A stretch of DNA of 64,000 bases from Pectobacterium parmentieri (GCF_001742145.1 NZ_CP015749.1:3534001-3598000); one strand, 5' to 3'. Positions 44,016 through 55,703 are shown, counted from the stretch's first letter. Notes: a model not told the origin generated them from the letters alone. A program made the numbers and translations.

Positions 44016-44289
44016 AGGTATCAACTTCTCTGAAGTTAAAGCGAAAGCGCTTTCTAATCCTGAAGTTAAAAAAGCGTATGAGGACGAAACTCAAGAAGAA
44101 GCGCTTCGCGCTGTTCTGATCGAAATGAAGTCCAAGTCAGGTCTGACAAGTACAGAAATTGCCGCTCGCATGGGTGTAAGCCAACCTGCGGTGAGCCGCC
44201 TTGAGAGAAATGTTTCCAGTGCGAGTATCTCAACCTTACAACGGTATGCTGCTGCTTGCGGTATGCAGCTTAAGCTGTCACTGGGTTAA
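44005..44289 (+). CDS. XRE-family antitoxin (HigA-like)
   Basis: A 94-residue antitoxin with an XRE helix-turn-helix (SGLTSTEIAARMGVSQPAVS, then RLERNVSSASISTLQRYAAA) after an N-terminal toxin-binding segment (PEVKKAYEDETQEEALRAVL). It is translationally coupled to the toxin. It probably represses the operon through the inverted repeat at 43646-43669. Confidence 0.85.
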   Translation: MAVKGINFSEVKAKALSNPEVKKAYEDETQEEALRAVLIEMKSKSGLTSTEIAARMGVSQPAVSRLERNVSSASISTLQRYAAACGMQLKLSLG

Positions 44290-44313
44290 GATTCGCGCGG
44301 TATTTATAAGCCG

Positions 44314-44421
44314 GATTTTGCACTGGTTTGCCGGTTAGCATCAGTACTACAGGTTCCGGCTTGCTACTTCTATAAGGTGGAAAACGATCTGGCGGAAATG
44401 ATACTTAGGTATGATGAGTAG
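44314..44421 (+). pseudogene. 3' remnant of a XRE-type phage repressor
   Basis: An open stretch without a start encodes FALVCRLASVLQVPACYFYK, then VENDLAEMILRYDE and a stop. The VPACYFYxVEDDLAEMI pattern is a typical C-terminal end of small phage-type XRE regulators. Upstream sequence has been lost, so this is a fragment. Confidence 0.5.
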
Positions 44422-44451
44422 CTGGAAAATCATCCACATAAGAAAAATGAG

Positions 44452-44481
44452 CGCCAGCCCCTCCCAAAAAAGGGGCTGGCG
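44452..44481. terminator. Bidirectional-looking terminator hairpin
   Basis: CGCCAGCCCCT (44452-44462) pairs with AGGGGCTGGCG (44471-44481), an 11-bp perfect stem. It separates the plus-strand toxin-antitoxin block from the minus-strand membrane-protein gene. T-runs are weak on both sides. Confidence 0.6.
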
Positions 44482-44497
44482 TGGTGGATAATATGTC

Positions 44498-45771
44498 TCA
44501 AATTTTAAATTTTCCTTCCGCATTCATAATAGTATCCCACTGTTTAAATTCGTCACTACTAAGAACTACACAACCTTTTGCCATAGATTTAAAATTTTCA
44601 GTAAGGTTTTTATCTTGCTTTGGAGGGAAATGATCGAAACTTGAAATCAATGTTTTTCTTCTCAGACTCTCTACATATTCAGGGCAAATTAGATTTTTCC
44701 CATTAAGCGAGAACATATTAACAGCCTTAATGAAGAAATCATTTCTATCTTTTAAAGATTTCGTATCCCATATTGAATTAGGAAATAATTCTTTATAGTA
44801 CTTATCAGATGTAACATGGTAATAATGAGTTCTTTTATCTAACACTCCGATTGTACTTAATGTATTCGAGCTAATAAATAAAAAGCCATTAGGCCAAAAG
44901 AAAAAAACCAAAAATAATGAGGCTAACACAGAAAAAATCGTTTCTTTTGCCACTTCAAAATTAAAAACCCCATTATTATTAAACGAAAAATTTCTTGAAT
45001 AAAAGATCATTGCTGGAAATAATGATAACACTGAGTAAAACGATAAAAAAAGAAAGCATAAACAAACCCATAAAAAGTATGCCCATCCATATTCATCAAA
45101 AGCAAAGAAATAGACAAACTTATTGATATTGAGGCTAAAAAGCATATAAACAAGGTGGAAATAATAGAGCCAGTTATTTTAATAAACTTTTTAAATCCGC
45201 TATCGCGATAGGCGTGAGTGTTTTTTACTTTAAATGGAAACACAGTAAAAATTGTAGAAACAATAAAAGATATGAGTAAAGAACGAAATGGTTCATCTAT
45301 ATATAATAAAATTTTCCCTATGTATACATACTTTTTAGAAAATTCATAAAAACCATCCGATGATAATATCAAAATAGAAACCAACATAGATATTATCATT
45401 ATCAAAGTAATATATGGCATCTTTTTTGTATTAGCAATATAGCTTTCATTAACAAAAGATGAAAAAAGCATTAGATTAAAACTTGGAAGTACAAATACAA
45501 ATGACATTAATACAGAAATGAATATAAATGAGCCAAATATTGAAAGAAGTGTTGTTTTATTATCAATAGTACCAATCAATAGGTCAAGACGTGAAAAATG
45601 CCCTAAATATCCCCAAACAACAATTATGGAGAGTAGGATGCATATTGGTGAAACTTTCAGTGCATAAAGAAAACATTTTTTAGCATTATTAAAAAAAGAG
45701 GTTAACTCGCTCTCTTTGATTCCTTCCATATATATCTCTCTGAACAAGGCTAACAATCTATTTAAAATCAA
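44498..45771 (-). pseudogene. Multi-pass membrane protein split by a frameshift
   Basis: Two overlapping frames (45007-45771 and 44498-45145) form one protein of about 420 residues. The first ends in a wrong reading after GFVYAFFF. Adding one base to the seven-A run at 45045-45051 would continue LSFYSVLSLFPAMIFYSRN in the second frame. There are about seven hydrophobic helices and a soluble C-terminus (SDKYYKELFPNSIWDTKSLK, CPEYVESLRRKTLIS). G+C is very low. The family is not recognised. It could be an exclusion or defence membrane protein, judging only by its place in a mobile island. Confidence 0.6.
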
Positions 45772-45812
45772 TGAAATGATTAAATACCATAATAATGGAG
45801 TATATCAATACA

Positions 45813-47066
45813 TCACTTCTTGAACTCATACGGCACCACATACTCATCCCGATTGGCATCCAGATAATCCGCCCACCATTGCAGCATTAGCCTACGCTCA
45901 TCCAGATGTTCCGCTTTGTGGATGTAGGCAGCACGAACGCCGTTGCGTTCCTGATGACTCATCTGGCGCTCTACCGCATCCCGCGACCACTGGCCGGACT
46001 CCACCAGTGCGCTACAGGCCATGGTGCGGAAGCCGTGTCCGCAAATCTCTGTAGTGGTGTCATAGCCCATGGTTCGTAATGCGTTGTTGACGGTGTTTTC
46101 ACTCATCGGTTTGGTTGGTCGACGATCGCCGGGGAAGATTAGTTCATGAGCGCCGCTGATAGCCTTAATCTCTTCCAGTAGCGCTAAAGCTTGTCGGGAT
46201 AGCGGCACCAGATGTTCTGAGCGCATCTTTGCGCCACGCTGCGAATGCTTCACGCCGGGAATGGCTTCGCGTTCAGCCGGTATCGTCCACATGGCGCGTT
46301 TAAAATCGATTTCCGGCCAGCGGGCAAAACGTAGCTCACTGGAGCGGATAAAAACGCACAGCGTGAGTTTTAACGCCAGTCTGGTTAACACCCGCCCTTT
46401 GTGGCGTTCTATCCTTGCCAGAAAATCCGGCAGTTTATTCAGCTTCAGGGCTGGCCGATGGGTAGCTTTTGGCGCGGCTATCGCCCCGGAGAGATCTTGC
46501 GCAGGGTTGCGCTCGATTAGATCGTTCTGCACCGCGTAACGCATGATATCGGTGACGCGCTGGCGCAGCCGTGACGCCAAATCAAGATGACCGTTCTGTT
46601 CGACGACTTTCAGCGGCTCCAGCAGGTCTTTGGTTTTCAGGTCGGTAATATGGCGATGCCCGATAGCAGGCAGTAGATTTCGTTCCATATCGCGCCATAC
46701 CCGTCCGGCGTGTGTTTCTGACCACCGATTTTGGCTAATGTTTCGGTGCCAGTCCTGCGAGACCTTCGCAAAAGTATTCAAAGCCTCTTGCGCCTGCTCT
46801 TTTTCTTCTTCGCGCTTTTCCGTTGGGTGGATGCCCTCCAACAGCAGCAATCGTATCTCATCGCGCTTTTCTCTGGCCTTTGCCAGCGAGACTAGCGGAT
46901 AGGCACCGAACGCAATCCGGCTTTCATTACCTTCAAAGCGATATTTGAGATACCAGCGCTTAGAGCCGTTAGGACTCACCAAAAGATACAAGCCGTGCGC
47001 GTCCGCGAGCTTATAGGCTTTCTCGCGGGGCTTTGCGGTACGGGCAACAACGTCGGTCAGTGCCAT
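45813..47066 (-). CDS. P4-type tyrosine integrase of leuX island B
   Basis: A 417-residue integrase highly similar to the one at 32771-34033. The arm domain is MALTDVVARTAKPREKAYKL, and catalytic residues are visible in RSSELRFARW, HGFRTMA and RAAYIHKAEH. It lies about 220 bases from the intact leuX tRNA, with the 5' end of the gene toward the tRNA, the standard arrangement of P4-like elements. It is the integrase for the island between 34.2 and 47.3 kb. Confidence 0.95.
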   Translation of the reverse strand: MALTDVVARTAKPREKAYKLADAHGLYLLVSPNGSKRWYLKYRFEGNESRIAFGAYPLVSLAKAREKRDEIRLLLLEGIHPTEKREEEKEQAQEALNTFAKVSQDWHRNISQNRWSETHAGRVWRDMERNLLPAIGHRHITDLKTKDLLEPLKVVEQNGHLDLASRLRQRVTDIMRYAVQNDLIERNPAQDLSGAIAAPKATHRPALKLNKLPDFLARIERHKGRVLTRLALKLTLCVFIRSSELRFARWPEIDFKRAMWTIPAEREAIPGVKHSQRGAKMRSEHLVPLSRQALALLEEIKAISGAHELIFPGDRRPTKPMSENTVNNALRTMGYDTTTEICGHGFRTMACSALVESGQWSRDAVERQMSHQERNGVRAAYIHKAEHLDERRLMLQWWADYLDANRDEYVVPYEFKK

Positions 47067-47067
47067 A

Positions 47068-47122
47068 ATTTGGGGGTCAACTCATAATCGAAGTGAATTG
47101 ACCCTTATCTTGACCCCCAAAT
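47068..47122 (-). promoter_or_regulatory. Inverted repeat in the int B promoter region
   Basis: ATTTGGGGGTCAA (47068-47080) and TTGACCCCCAAAT (47110-47122) are perfect 13-base inverted arms that begin at the integrase start codon. A further GAATTGACCC (47095-47104) lies between. This suits an int operator bound by the integrase itself or by AlpA. Confidence 0.55.
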
Positions 47123-47248
47123 CATCTGGATGTCAATGGACGGGAAAAGACCACTGTGGATAAAATAGACAAAATTGCAGAGTGTGGAATGAAATTAAAA
47201 TCGTTATTTTACAGATAGATATGGACATTACTGGACGATTACGGACAT

Positions 47249-47272
47249 AAAAAAAGCCACCCTGAGGTGACT
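47249..47272 (-). terminator. leuX terminator
   Basis: On the minus strand AGTCACC pairs with GGTGGCT (one G-U pair) and is followed by seven T. It lies 15 bases after the tRNA 3' end. Confidence 0.75.
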
Positions 47273-47286
47273 TAATTTTCATACGA

Positions 47287-47371
47287 TGGTGCCGAAGGCC
47301 GGACTCGAACCGGCACGTATTTCTACGGTTGATTTTGAATCAACTGCGTCTACCGATTTCGCCACTTCGGC
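47287..47371 (-). tRNA. leuX: tRNA-Leu, anticodon CAA
   Basis: An 85-nt leucine tRNA on the minus strand, beginning GCCGAAGTGGCGAAATCGG and ending GGCACCA with an encoded CCA. The anticodon loop TTCAAAA gives CAA. It has the long variable arm of class II tRNAs and matches the E. coli leuX sequence as I recall it. leuX is a well-known integration site for pathogenicity islands. The gene is intact although integrase B lies beside it, because the island restores the tRNA 3' end. Confidence 0.97.
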
Positions 47372-47399
47372 ACAGAAGTAGTATGCGGAAAACGTGGGC

Positions 47400-47427
47400 A
47401 TTATACCGTTTGACGGCCCATGCGCAA
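47400..47427 (-). promoter_or_regulatory. leuX promoter
   Basis: Read on the minus strand: TTGCGC (47427-47422), a 16-base spacer and TATAAT (47405-47400), about 29 bases before the tRNA 5' end. Confidence 0.65.
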
Positions 47428-47534
47428 CGTTAATCCACTCTACACTCGGTTAAGTGCTGAAAAAATCATCTTCAGCAACGCGTTATGGCTACTTTGTCGT
47501 CAATATTGTGTGGTGCGAACGTGGTTGTGAACAA

Positions 47535-47572
47535 CAAAAAAGCGCCGGGGATTTATCCGCTCGACGCTTTTT
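47535..47572 (-). terminator. lptFG operon terminator
   Basis: On the minus strand AAAAAGCG pairs with CGCTTTTTT around a second inner pairing (GGAT/ATCC). It lies 16 bases after the lptG stop. Confidence 0.65.
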
Positions 47573-47587
47573 CATACTCGTTTAGCA

Positions 47588-48664
47588 TTATCGCCGTTTC
47601 AGCAGCAACGCCACGCTGATGAACAAAAACACCGAACTAGGCAAAACCGCGCCCAATATCGGCGGAATGCCATAGACCAGGCTGAGCGGACGGAAAATCT
47701 CATTCAACAAATAGAAGAAGAAGCCGAAACTGATCCCTATCACGATACGTGAACCCGCTGACACGCTACGCAACGGGCCGAAGATGAAAGAGACTGCCAT
47801 GAGCATCATCACCGCCACCGAGACGGGTGCAAAGATTTTGCTCCACATATTGAGCTGGTAGCGGCCTGATTCCTGACCACTTTGTTTCAGATATTTGGCG
47901 TAATCATGCAGCCCACGGATCGACAACGCGTTAGGCTCCAGCGCCACCACGCCCAGTTTATCCGGCGTCAGGTTGGTTTTCCATTCGCCGCTGAGCGTCT
48001 GGCTGCCGCCAATCTGTTTACCGTCACTCAGATCGGATTCATCAACCTGCGAGAGGTTCCAAACATTCCTGTCCTTGTCAAACTCGGCGGAGGCCGCGTA
48101 GCGTACAGATAGCAGTTTGTTCTGCTCGTCAAAGTGATAGATATTGACGCCAGACAGTTCTTTATCGCCAACTATCCGTTCAATATAGATAAAGTCATTG
48201 CCATCTTTTGCCCACAATCCGCCCTGCGTAGAGATCATCGACCCACCGGAGATCATCTGAGAACGGTAGTTACGCGCCATCTGCTCCCCTTGCGGAGAGA
48301 CCCACTCGCCAATCGCCATCGTCAGCAATACCAGCGGGATCGCAGTTTTCATCACGGCAGTCGCAATCTGCAGGCGGGTAAAACCAGAAGCCTGCATCAC
48401 CACTAGCTCGCTGCGGGTCGCAAGCTGACCCAGCCCCAGCAGCGCACCGAGCAGTGCGGCCATAGGAAAGAAAGTCTCAATGTCTTTTGGAACACTAAGC
48501 AGTGTATACAGCCCCGCGCCCAGCGCCGAATACTCGCCCTGCCCGACTTTACGCAACTGGTCAACAAACTTGATGATGCCGGAGAGCGACACCAACATGA
48601 ACAGCGTCGTGATGATGGTAGTGAAAATCGTTTTGCCGATATAGCGGTCTAATACACCAAACAT
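47588..48664 (-). CDS. lptG: LptG, LPS export ABC transporter permease
   Basis: A 358-residue inner-membrane subunit of the LptB2FGC complex, which extracts lipopolysaccharide from the inner membrane and feeds the periplasmic bridge. There are six transmembrane helices, three at the N-terminus (about 12-115) and three at the C-terminus (about 270-356), around a periplasmic beta-jellyroll domain. The motif MFGVLDRYIGKTI at the start and ATRSELVVMQASGF (coupling helix) are characteristic. Its ATG overlaps the lptF stop by one base. Confidence 0.97.
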   Translation of the reverse strand: MFGVLDRYIGKTIFTTIITTLFMLVSLSGIIKFVDQLRKVGQGEYSALGAGLYTLLSVPKDIETFFPMAALLGALLGLGQLATRSELVVMQASGFTRLQIATAVMKTAIPLVLLTMAIGEWVSPQGEQMARNYRSQMISGGSMISTQGGLWAKDGNDFIYIERIVGDKELSGVNIYHFDEQNKLLSVRYAASAEFDKDRNVWNLSQVDESDLSDGKQIGGSQTLSGEWKTNLTPDKLGVVALEPNALSIRGLHDYAKYLKQSGQESGRYQLNMWSKIFAPVSVAVMMLMAVSFIFGPLRSVSAGSRIVIGISFGFFFYLLNEIFRPLSLVYGIPPILGAVLPSSVFLFISVALLLKRR

Positions 48665-49776
48665 CAGGCCGCTCCTTGTATTCTAAGAGTACGAGGCTTA
48701 AAGCGGGCGCGCATTTTGCGCATCGGCACGGTATCCCACAGGTTGAGCATGACCGCAATACCAAAGTACATCAGGTTGGTTAGCCAGACCCATACCATCG
48801 GGTCGATTTTTCCCTTACTGGCGTTAGAGCGCAGCGAACTTTGCAGCAGGAAGAAAATCAGGTACAGCAGCATCGCAGGCAGCATGCTCAACACCCGGCC
48901 CTGACGTGGGTTCACCACGCTCAACGGCACCACCATCAGCGCCATAATCAGCACGGAAAGAATCAACGTCAGCCGCCAGTGAAACTCTGCTCGTGCATCG
49001 TGCGCATCCGAGTTCCACAGGGTACGCATATCCATTTGCTGTACATCGCTATTATTTAGCGTCACCGCCTGGTGGCCAATCACGGCCTGATAATTAGTGA
49101 AATCCGTAATACGGAAGTCACGCAACAGCGCGGTGCCTTCGTAGCGCGAGCCGTTGTCCAATGTCACAACCTGCGCCCCCTCTTCGTTGGTTATATGACC
49201 ACGATCGGCCACGACGACAGAAGGCCGTGCGTTACCGCTGGGGCGTAGTTGCGCCAGAAAGACGTGCTGAAACTCTGACCCTTTCACATTACCGACAAAC
49301 AGTACCGCGTTGCCACCTTGTGCGGACTGGAACTGTCCTTCTACCAGCGCAGCCATGCCAGGGTTCGCCTTCGCTTCCGCCAGCACTTCTTCCTGGTGCC
49401 GGGACGACCACGGGCTGAGCCACATGACGTTAATGGTTGCGATAATGCCAGTGAACACCGCCAAGACCAGCGCAGCTTTCAGCAACACGCGTTTTCCCAG
49501 CCCACAGGCGTGCATGACGGTGATCTCGCTTTCCGCATAGAGGCGGCCAAACGTCATCAATACGCCAAGAAACAGACTTAATGGCAGGATGAGTTGCACC
49601 ATCTCTGGTACGCCCAATCCCAGAAGGGAGATAACCAAATTTGTCGGGATTTCACCATCAACGGCTGCACCCAGTATCCGCACTAATTTCTGGCAAAAGA
49701 AAATCAGTAGCAGAATGAAAAGGATGGCCAGTTGGCTCTTAAAGGTTTCCCGTACCAGATATCGAATGATGATCAC
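48664..49776 (-). CDS. lptF: LptF, LPS export ABC transporter permease
   Basis: A 370-residue partner of LptG with the same layout of six helices and a periplasmic jellyroll domain. MIIIRYLVRETFKSQLAILF is the normal N-terminus, and YAESEITVMHACGLGKRVLL contains the coupling helix. It is divergent from pepA with a 281-base gap, the usual enterobacterial arrangement. The gene is intact. Confidence 0.97.
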   Translation of the reverse strand: MIIIRYLVRETFKSQLAILFILLLIFFCQKLVRILGAAVDGEIPTNLVISLLGLGVPEMVQLILPLSLFLGVLMTFGRLYAESEITVMHACGLGKRVLLKAALVLAVFTGIIATINVMWLSPWSSRHQEEVLAEAKANPGMAALVEGQFQSAQGGNAVLFVGNVKGSEFQHVFLAQLRPSGNARPSVVVADRGHITNEEGAQVVTLDNGSRYEGTALLRDFRITDFTNYQAVIGHQAVTLNNSDVQQMDMRTLWNSDAHDARAEFHWRLTLILSVLIMALMVVPLSVVNPRQGRVLSMLPAMLLYLIFFLLQSSLRSNASKGKIDPMVWVWLTNLMYFGIAVMLNLWDTVPMRKMRARFKPRTLRIQGAA

Positions 49777-50042
49777 GCTTAATTACGCCTGTGAAAACTT
49801 GTCTTTTTGCAGGAAAATCGATAGTTTCTTCGCTAACGCGCCATTTATACTCATTTTGGCAGCCCTCTTAGCTAAGACTGTATTACAACACACTGCGTTT
49901 GAGCTGTTGTATCAGAACCTGCTTATAGTCACCAAAACAGGTTCGTTACGTCGTTAAGATTAACACAGGTTATGTTAACGCAACGGCGGGAAAGTATTAC
50001 GGAGTATCACATACTAGCCGTTGCCCCCGCCTTTGTCTTTAA

Positions 50043-51569
<1,527 letters not shown>

Positions 51570-51616
51570 GGCTTTCACGTCAGTGCGATGGCCTTATCAT
51601 GTCATTGTCGTCTTAT

Positions 51617-51634
51617 GGGCCGGACTTCCGGCCC
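51617..51634 (+). terminator. Hairpin after pepA
   Basis: GGGCCGG-ACTT-CCGGCCC is a perfect 7-bp stem-loop between pepA and holC. It lacks a strong T-run, so it may attenuate rather than terminate. Confidence 0.55.
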
Positions 51635-51673
51635 TTATCACTTTCTGGCTCTTAGCAATCCATAGTGTAAACA

Positions 51674-52123
51674 ATGAAAAACGCAACGTTCTATCTTCTC
51701 GAACACGACAGCAAAAGCGGTGAGCTCAGCGCCCATGAGGTACTGGCATGCGATCTGGCGGCAGAACGTTGGCGAGCAGGAAAACGCGTGTTGATTGCCT
51801 GCGAAGACGAACAGCAGGCTATCAGGCTGGATGAAGCATTATGGCAGCGCGATCCCAACGCGTTCGTGCCACATAATCTGGCAGGCGAAGGGCCGCGTCA
51901 CGGCGCACCGGTCGAACTGGCGTGGCCGCAACGGCGTGGTAATGCACCACGTGACCTGCTGATCAGCCTATTGCCGCAGTTCGCAGATTTTGCCACCGCT
52001 TTCCATGAAGTGATAGACTTTGTCCCTTACGAAGAATCCTTAAAACAGTTGGCGCGCGACCGCTATAAAACCTATCGCAGCGTCGGCTTCCAATTGACCA
52101 CGGCTACGCCGCCAACTCACTGA
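51674..52123 (+). CDS. holC: DNA polymerase III chi subunit
   Basis: A 149-residue chi subunit of the clamp-loader complex; it binds psi (HolD) and single-stranded-DNA-binding protein. MKNATFYLLEHDSKSGELSA, LACDLAAERWRAGKRVLIAC and FDYV-like VIDFVPYEESLKQLARDRYK follow the family pattern. It is located between pepA and valS as in E. coli, with 12 bases to the valS start chosen here. Confidence 0.97.
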   Translation: MKNATFYLLEHDSKSGELSAHEVLACDLAAERWRAGKRVLIACEDEQQAIRLDEALWQRDPNAFVPHNLAGEGPRHGAPVELAWPQRRGNAPRDLLISLLPQFADFATAFHEVIDFVPYEESLKQLARDRYKTYRSVGFQLTTATPPTH

Positions 52124-52135
52124 ATTTTGAGCATA

Positions 52136-54991
52136 ATGGAAACGAAATATAACCCGCAAGATATCGAGCAGCCGCTCTACGAACACTGGGAAAAGCAAGG
52201 CTACTTCAAGCCGCACGGCGACACGAGTAAAGAAAGCTTCAGCATTATGATCCCGCCGCCCAACGTCACTGGCAGCTTGCATATGGGTCATGCTTTCCAG
52301 CAAACCATTATGGATACGTTGATCCGTTATCAACGTATGCAGGGAAAAAATACCCTGTGGCAGGCAGGTACTGACCACGCAGGTATCGCCACACAGATGG
52401 TGGTTGAGCGCAAGATCGCCGCAGAAGAAGGCAAAACTCGCCATGATTATGGCCGCGAGGCGTTCATCGACAAAATCTGGCAGTGGAAAGGCGAATCCGG
52501 TGGCAACATTACCAATCAGATGCGCCGTCTGGGCAACTCCGTTGACTGGGAGCGCGAACGCTTCACCATGGATGAAGGCCTGTCCAACGCGGTGAAAGAA
52601 GTGTTCGTCCGCCTGTATAAAGAAGACCTGATTTACCGTGGCAAACGTCTGGTTAACTGGGATCCAAAACTGCGCACGGCGATTTCCGATCTGGAAGTCG
52701 AAAACCGCGACGTGAAAGGGTCAATGTGGCACCTGCGTTATCCGCTGGCCGATGGCGTGAAAACCGCCGAAGGGAAAGACTATCTGGTCGTTGCCACCAC
52801 CCGCCCGGAAACGATGCTGGGTGATACCGGCGTTGCCGTTAACCCGGAAGATCCGCGTTATAAAGATCTGATCGGCAAAGAAGTGATCCTGCCGCTGATT
52901 GGCCGTCGTATTCCGATCGTTGGCGACGAACATGCCGACATGGAAAAAGGCACTGGCTGCGTGAAGATCACGCCAGCCCACGACTTCAACGACTACGAAG
53001 TGGGTAAACGCCATCAGTTGCCGATGGTAAACATCCTGACGTTCGACGGCGATATCCGCCAGAGCGCAGAAATTTTTGATACCAATGGCGAAGCCAGTAC
53101 TGCTTACAGCAGCGAAATTCCAGAAGCCTTCCAGGGTCTGGAACGTTTTGCCGCACGTAAAGCCCTCGTCGCCGCATTCGATGAACTCGGCCTGTTGGAA
53201 GAGATCAAGGCACACGATCTGACTGTTCCTTACGGTGATCGTGGCGGTGTTGTTATTGAACCGATGCTGACTGACCAGTGGTACGTGCGTGCTGCCGTGC
53301 TGGCTAAACCTGCGGTGGAAGCGGTAGAAGATGGCCGCATCCAGTTCGTGCCAAAACAGTACGAAAACATGTACTTCAGTTGGATGCGCGACATTCAGGA
53401 CTGGTGTATCTCCCGCCAACTGTGGTGGGGCCACCGTATCCCAGCCTGGTACGATGCCAATGGCAACGTCTATGTGGGCCGTACCGAAGCGGAAGTACGC
53501 AGTGAAAACAACCTTGCTGACGATGTCGTTCTGAATCAGGACGAAGATGTGCTGGATACCTGGTTCTCATCCGGGCTGTGGACGTTCTCTACATTGGGTT
53601 GGCCGGAACAAACGCCAGATCTGAAAGCGTTCCACCCAAGCAGCGTGATGGTGAGTGGCTTCGACATCATCTTCTTCTGGATTGCTCGCATGATCATGCT
53701 GACCATGCACTTCATCAAAGATGAAGACAACAAACCACAGGTGCCATTCCACACCGTCTACATGACTGGCCTGATCCGTGATGAAGAAGGCCAGAAGATG
53801 TCCAAATCCAAAGGGAATGTGATCGACCCGCTGGATATGGTCGACGGTATCTCATTGGAAGCGCTGCTGGAAAAACGTACTGGCAACATGATGCAGCCAC
53901 AGCTAGCGGAAAAAATCCGCAAGCGTACTGAGAAACAATTCCCGAACGGCATCGAGCCTCACGGTACGGACGCCCTGCGCTTCACGCTGGCGGCGCTGGC
54001 CTCAACGGGTCGCGACATCAACTGGGATATGAAGCGTCTGGAAGGTTACCGCAACTTCTGTAACAAGCTGTGGAACGCCAGCCGTTTTGTGTTGATGAAC
54101 ACCGAAGATCAGGATTGCGGTTTTGGTGCTGGTGAAAAAGTGCTGTCTCTGGCTGACCGCTGGATTCTGGCGGAATTCAACCGCACGGTGAAAGCCTATC
54201 GCGATGCGCTGGACGGTTATCGCTTTGATATTGCCGCCAACATTCTGTACGAATTCACCTGGAATCAGTTCTGCGACTGGTATCTGGAGTTGACGAAGCC
54301 CGTGATGAACGGTGGTACGGAAGCAGAACTGCGCGGTACACGCCACACGCTGGTTACCGTACTGGAAGCATTGCTGCGTCTGGCACATCCGATTATTCCG
54401 TTCATTACCGAAACCATCTGGCTACGCGTTAAAGCGCTGAAAGGCATTAACGACGACACGATCATGTTGCAGCCCTTCCCTGAGTTCGATACCGCGCAGG
54501 AAGATACGCTGGCGCTGAACGATCTGGAGTGGATCAAGCAGGCGATCATCGCCGTGCGTAACATTCGTGCAGAAATGAATATCGCACCGGGCAAGCCGCT
54601 GGAAGTCTTACTGCGCGATGCCACTGCCGAAGCACAGCGTCGTGTGGAAGAGAACCGCAGCTTTATCCAAACGCTGGCGCGTCTGGAAAACATTACGCTG
54701 CTGCCAGCGGGCGACAAGGGTCCGGTTTCCGTCACTAAGCTCATCGATGGTGCCGAACTGTTGATCCCAATGGCAGGCTTGATCGACAAAGCGGCAGAGC
54801 TGGATCGTTTGGCGAAAGAAGTGGCGAAAATCGAAGCAGAGATTGAGCGCATCGCAAGCAAGCTGTCCAACGAAGGCTTTGTGGCGCGTGCACCGGAAGC
54901 GGTTGTTGCCAAAGAGCGTGAGAAGCTGGACGGCTACGCCGTAGACAAAGCTAAGCTGCTGGAGCAGCAAGCAGTCATCGCGGCGCTGTAA
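52136..54991 (+). CDS. valS: Valyl-tRNA synthetase
   Basis: A 951-residue class I synthetase. The HIGH-type motif appears as [14 protein letters not shown] (about 42-55) and the KMSKS loop as [10 protein letters not shown] (about 555). An editing domain with [15 protein letters not shown] lies between, and a C-terminal coiled coil ends the protein. I chose ATG at 52136 ([20 protein letters not shown]), the standard enterobacterial start and length. The frame could be read three codons earlier from a TTG, which is unlikely. Confidence 0.98.
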   Translation: METKYNPQDIEQPLYEHWEKQGYFKPHGDTSKESFSIMIPPPNVTGSLHMGHAFQQTIMDTLIRYQRMQGKNTLWQAGTDHAGIATQMVVERKIAAEEGKTRHDYGREAFIDKIWQWKGESGGNITNQMRRLGNSVDWERERFTMDEGLSNAVKEVFVRLYKEDLIYRGKRLVNWDPKLRTAISDLEVENRDVKGSMWHLRYPLADGVKTAEGKDYLVVATTRPETMLGDTGVAVNPEDPRYKDLIGKEVILPLIGRRIPIVGDEHADMEKGTGCVKITPAHDFNDYEVGKRHQLPMVNILTFDGDIRQSAEIFDTNGEASTAYSSEIPEAFQGLERFAARKALVAAFDELGLLEEIKAHDLTVPYGDRGGVVIEPMLTDQWYVRAAVLAKPAVEAVEDGRIQFVPKQYENMYFSWMRDIQDWCISRQLWWGHRIPAWYDANGNVYVGRTEAEVRSENNLADDVVLNQDEDVLDTWFSSGLWTFSTLGWPEQTPDLKAFHPSSVMVSGFDIIFFWIARMIMLTMHFIKDEDNKPQVPFHTVYMTGLIRDEEGQKMSKSKGNVIDPLDMVDGISLEALLEKRTGNMMQPQLAEKIRKRTEKQFPNGIEPHGTDALRFTLAALASTGRDINWDMKRLEGYRNFCNKLWNASRFVLMNTEDQDCGFGAGEKVLSLADRWILAEFNRTVKAYRDALDGYRFDIAANILYEFTWNQFCDWYLELTKPVMNGGTEAELRGTRHTLVTVLEALLRLAHPIIPFITETIWLRVKALKGINDDTIMLQPFPEFDTAQEDTLALNDLEWIKQAIIAVRNIRAEMNIAPGKPLEVLLRDATAEAQRRVEENRSFIQTLARLENITLLPAGDKGPVSVTKLIDGAELLIPMAGLIDKAAELDRLAKEVAKIEAEIERIASKLSNEGFVARAPEAVVAKEREKLDGYAVDKAKLLEQQAVIAAL

Positions 54992-55026
54992 CACTAACCG
55001 ATTCCCAGCAGTAGTATCTTAATATG

Positions 55027-55060
55027 AAAGCCTCGTTGCAAAACGGGGCTTTTATTTTTT
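55027..55060 (+). terminator. valS terminator
   Basis: AAAGCCTCGTT-GCAA-AACGGGGCTTT, an 11-bp stem with one G-U-type pair, is followed by TATTTTTT. It lies 35 bases after the valS stop. Confidence 0.85.
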
Positions 55061-55080
55061 CTCGTGCGCATCAGTATTAA

Positions 55081-55701
55081 TTAAGACAAACCAGAGAAAA
55101 TAGAATAGCTGCCAGTAAGAATTAACGAACTCCCACTAATGACAGAGAGAATTTTAATAAATGAAGCATTAACAATATTTTTCCCAATAGAAGAAACCGC
55201 TGCATATAGAAGATCTGTCGTCATACTCACACAAATAAAGACAGCACCTAATATAATAAAATTAAACTCATAGTCAGATAAAGAGTATAAAAATGACGGG
55301 ATAAATGTGGAGAAAAAAATAATAGCTTTAGGATTAGATAATGTCGTCACCATTGCCTTTATTAAATTAACAAAAAATCTATCATCATCCTTTTTATTGA
55401 CACTACTCACTCTTCTTTTATTTAAAATAATTCTACAACCTAAAAATAAAAGATAAGCGCCACCAAATAATTTTATAAGATAAACATATTCGCTAAATGC
55501 TTTAGCCCCAACATAGGTAATGACTAAAGATGCGGTAATCAACATCACCTCACCTAAACGAAAACCAATCATAAAAGGAAGTGTTTTTTTAAACCCGTTA
55601 CTAATCCCTTCGTTAATTAAAAGCGTTACCGCCGGACCTGGAGAAAGTGTTTGCAGAGATGCAATCATACTGAAATAAATAATTGTCGATAGCGTTAACA
55701 T
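55081..55701 (-). CDS. LysE/RhtB-family exporter
   Basis: A 206-residue inner-membrane protein with about six hydrophobic helices. The family signature is QTLSPGPAVTLLINEGISNG near residue 17-36, and a second typical segment is TTLSNPKAIIFFSTFIPSFL near 115. The family exports amino acids or their derivatives by proton-driven efflux. It is two bases downstream of the methyltransferase-like gene and very A+T-rich, so the two were probably acquired together. The substrate cannot be deduced. Confidence 0.85.
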   Translation of the reverse strand: MLTLSTIIYFSMIASLQTLSPGPAVTLLINEGISNGFKKTLPFMIGFRLGEVMLITASLVITYVGAKAFSEYVYLIKLFGGAYLLFLGCRIILNKRRVSSVNKKDDDRFFVNLIKAMVTTLSNPKAIIFFSTFIPSFLYSLSDYEFNFIILGAVFICVSMTTDLLYAAVSSIGKNIVNASFIKILSVISGSSLILTGSYSIFSGLS

Positions 55702-55703
55702 TA

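Noticed and set aside
54265..54994. Long minus-strand frames (215 and 128 residues) inside valS
   Set aside because: Opposite-strand shadows of a conserved essential gene.
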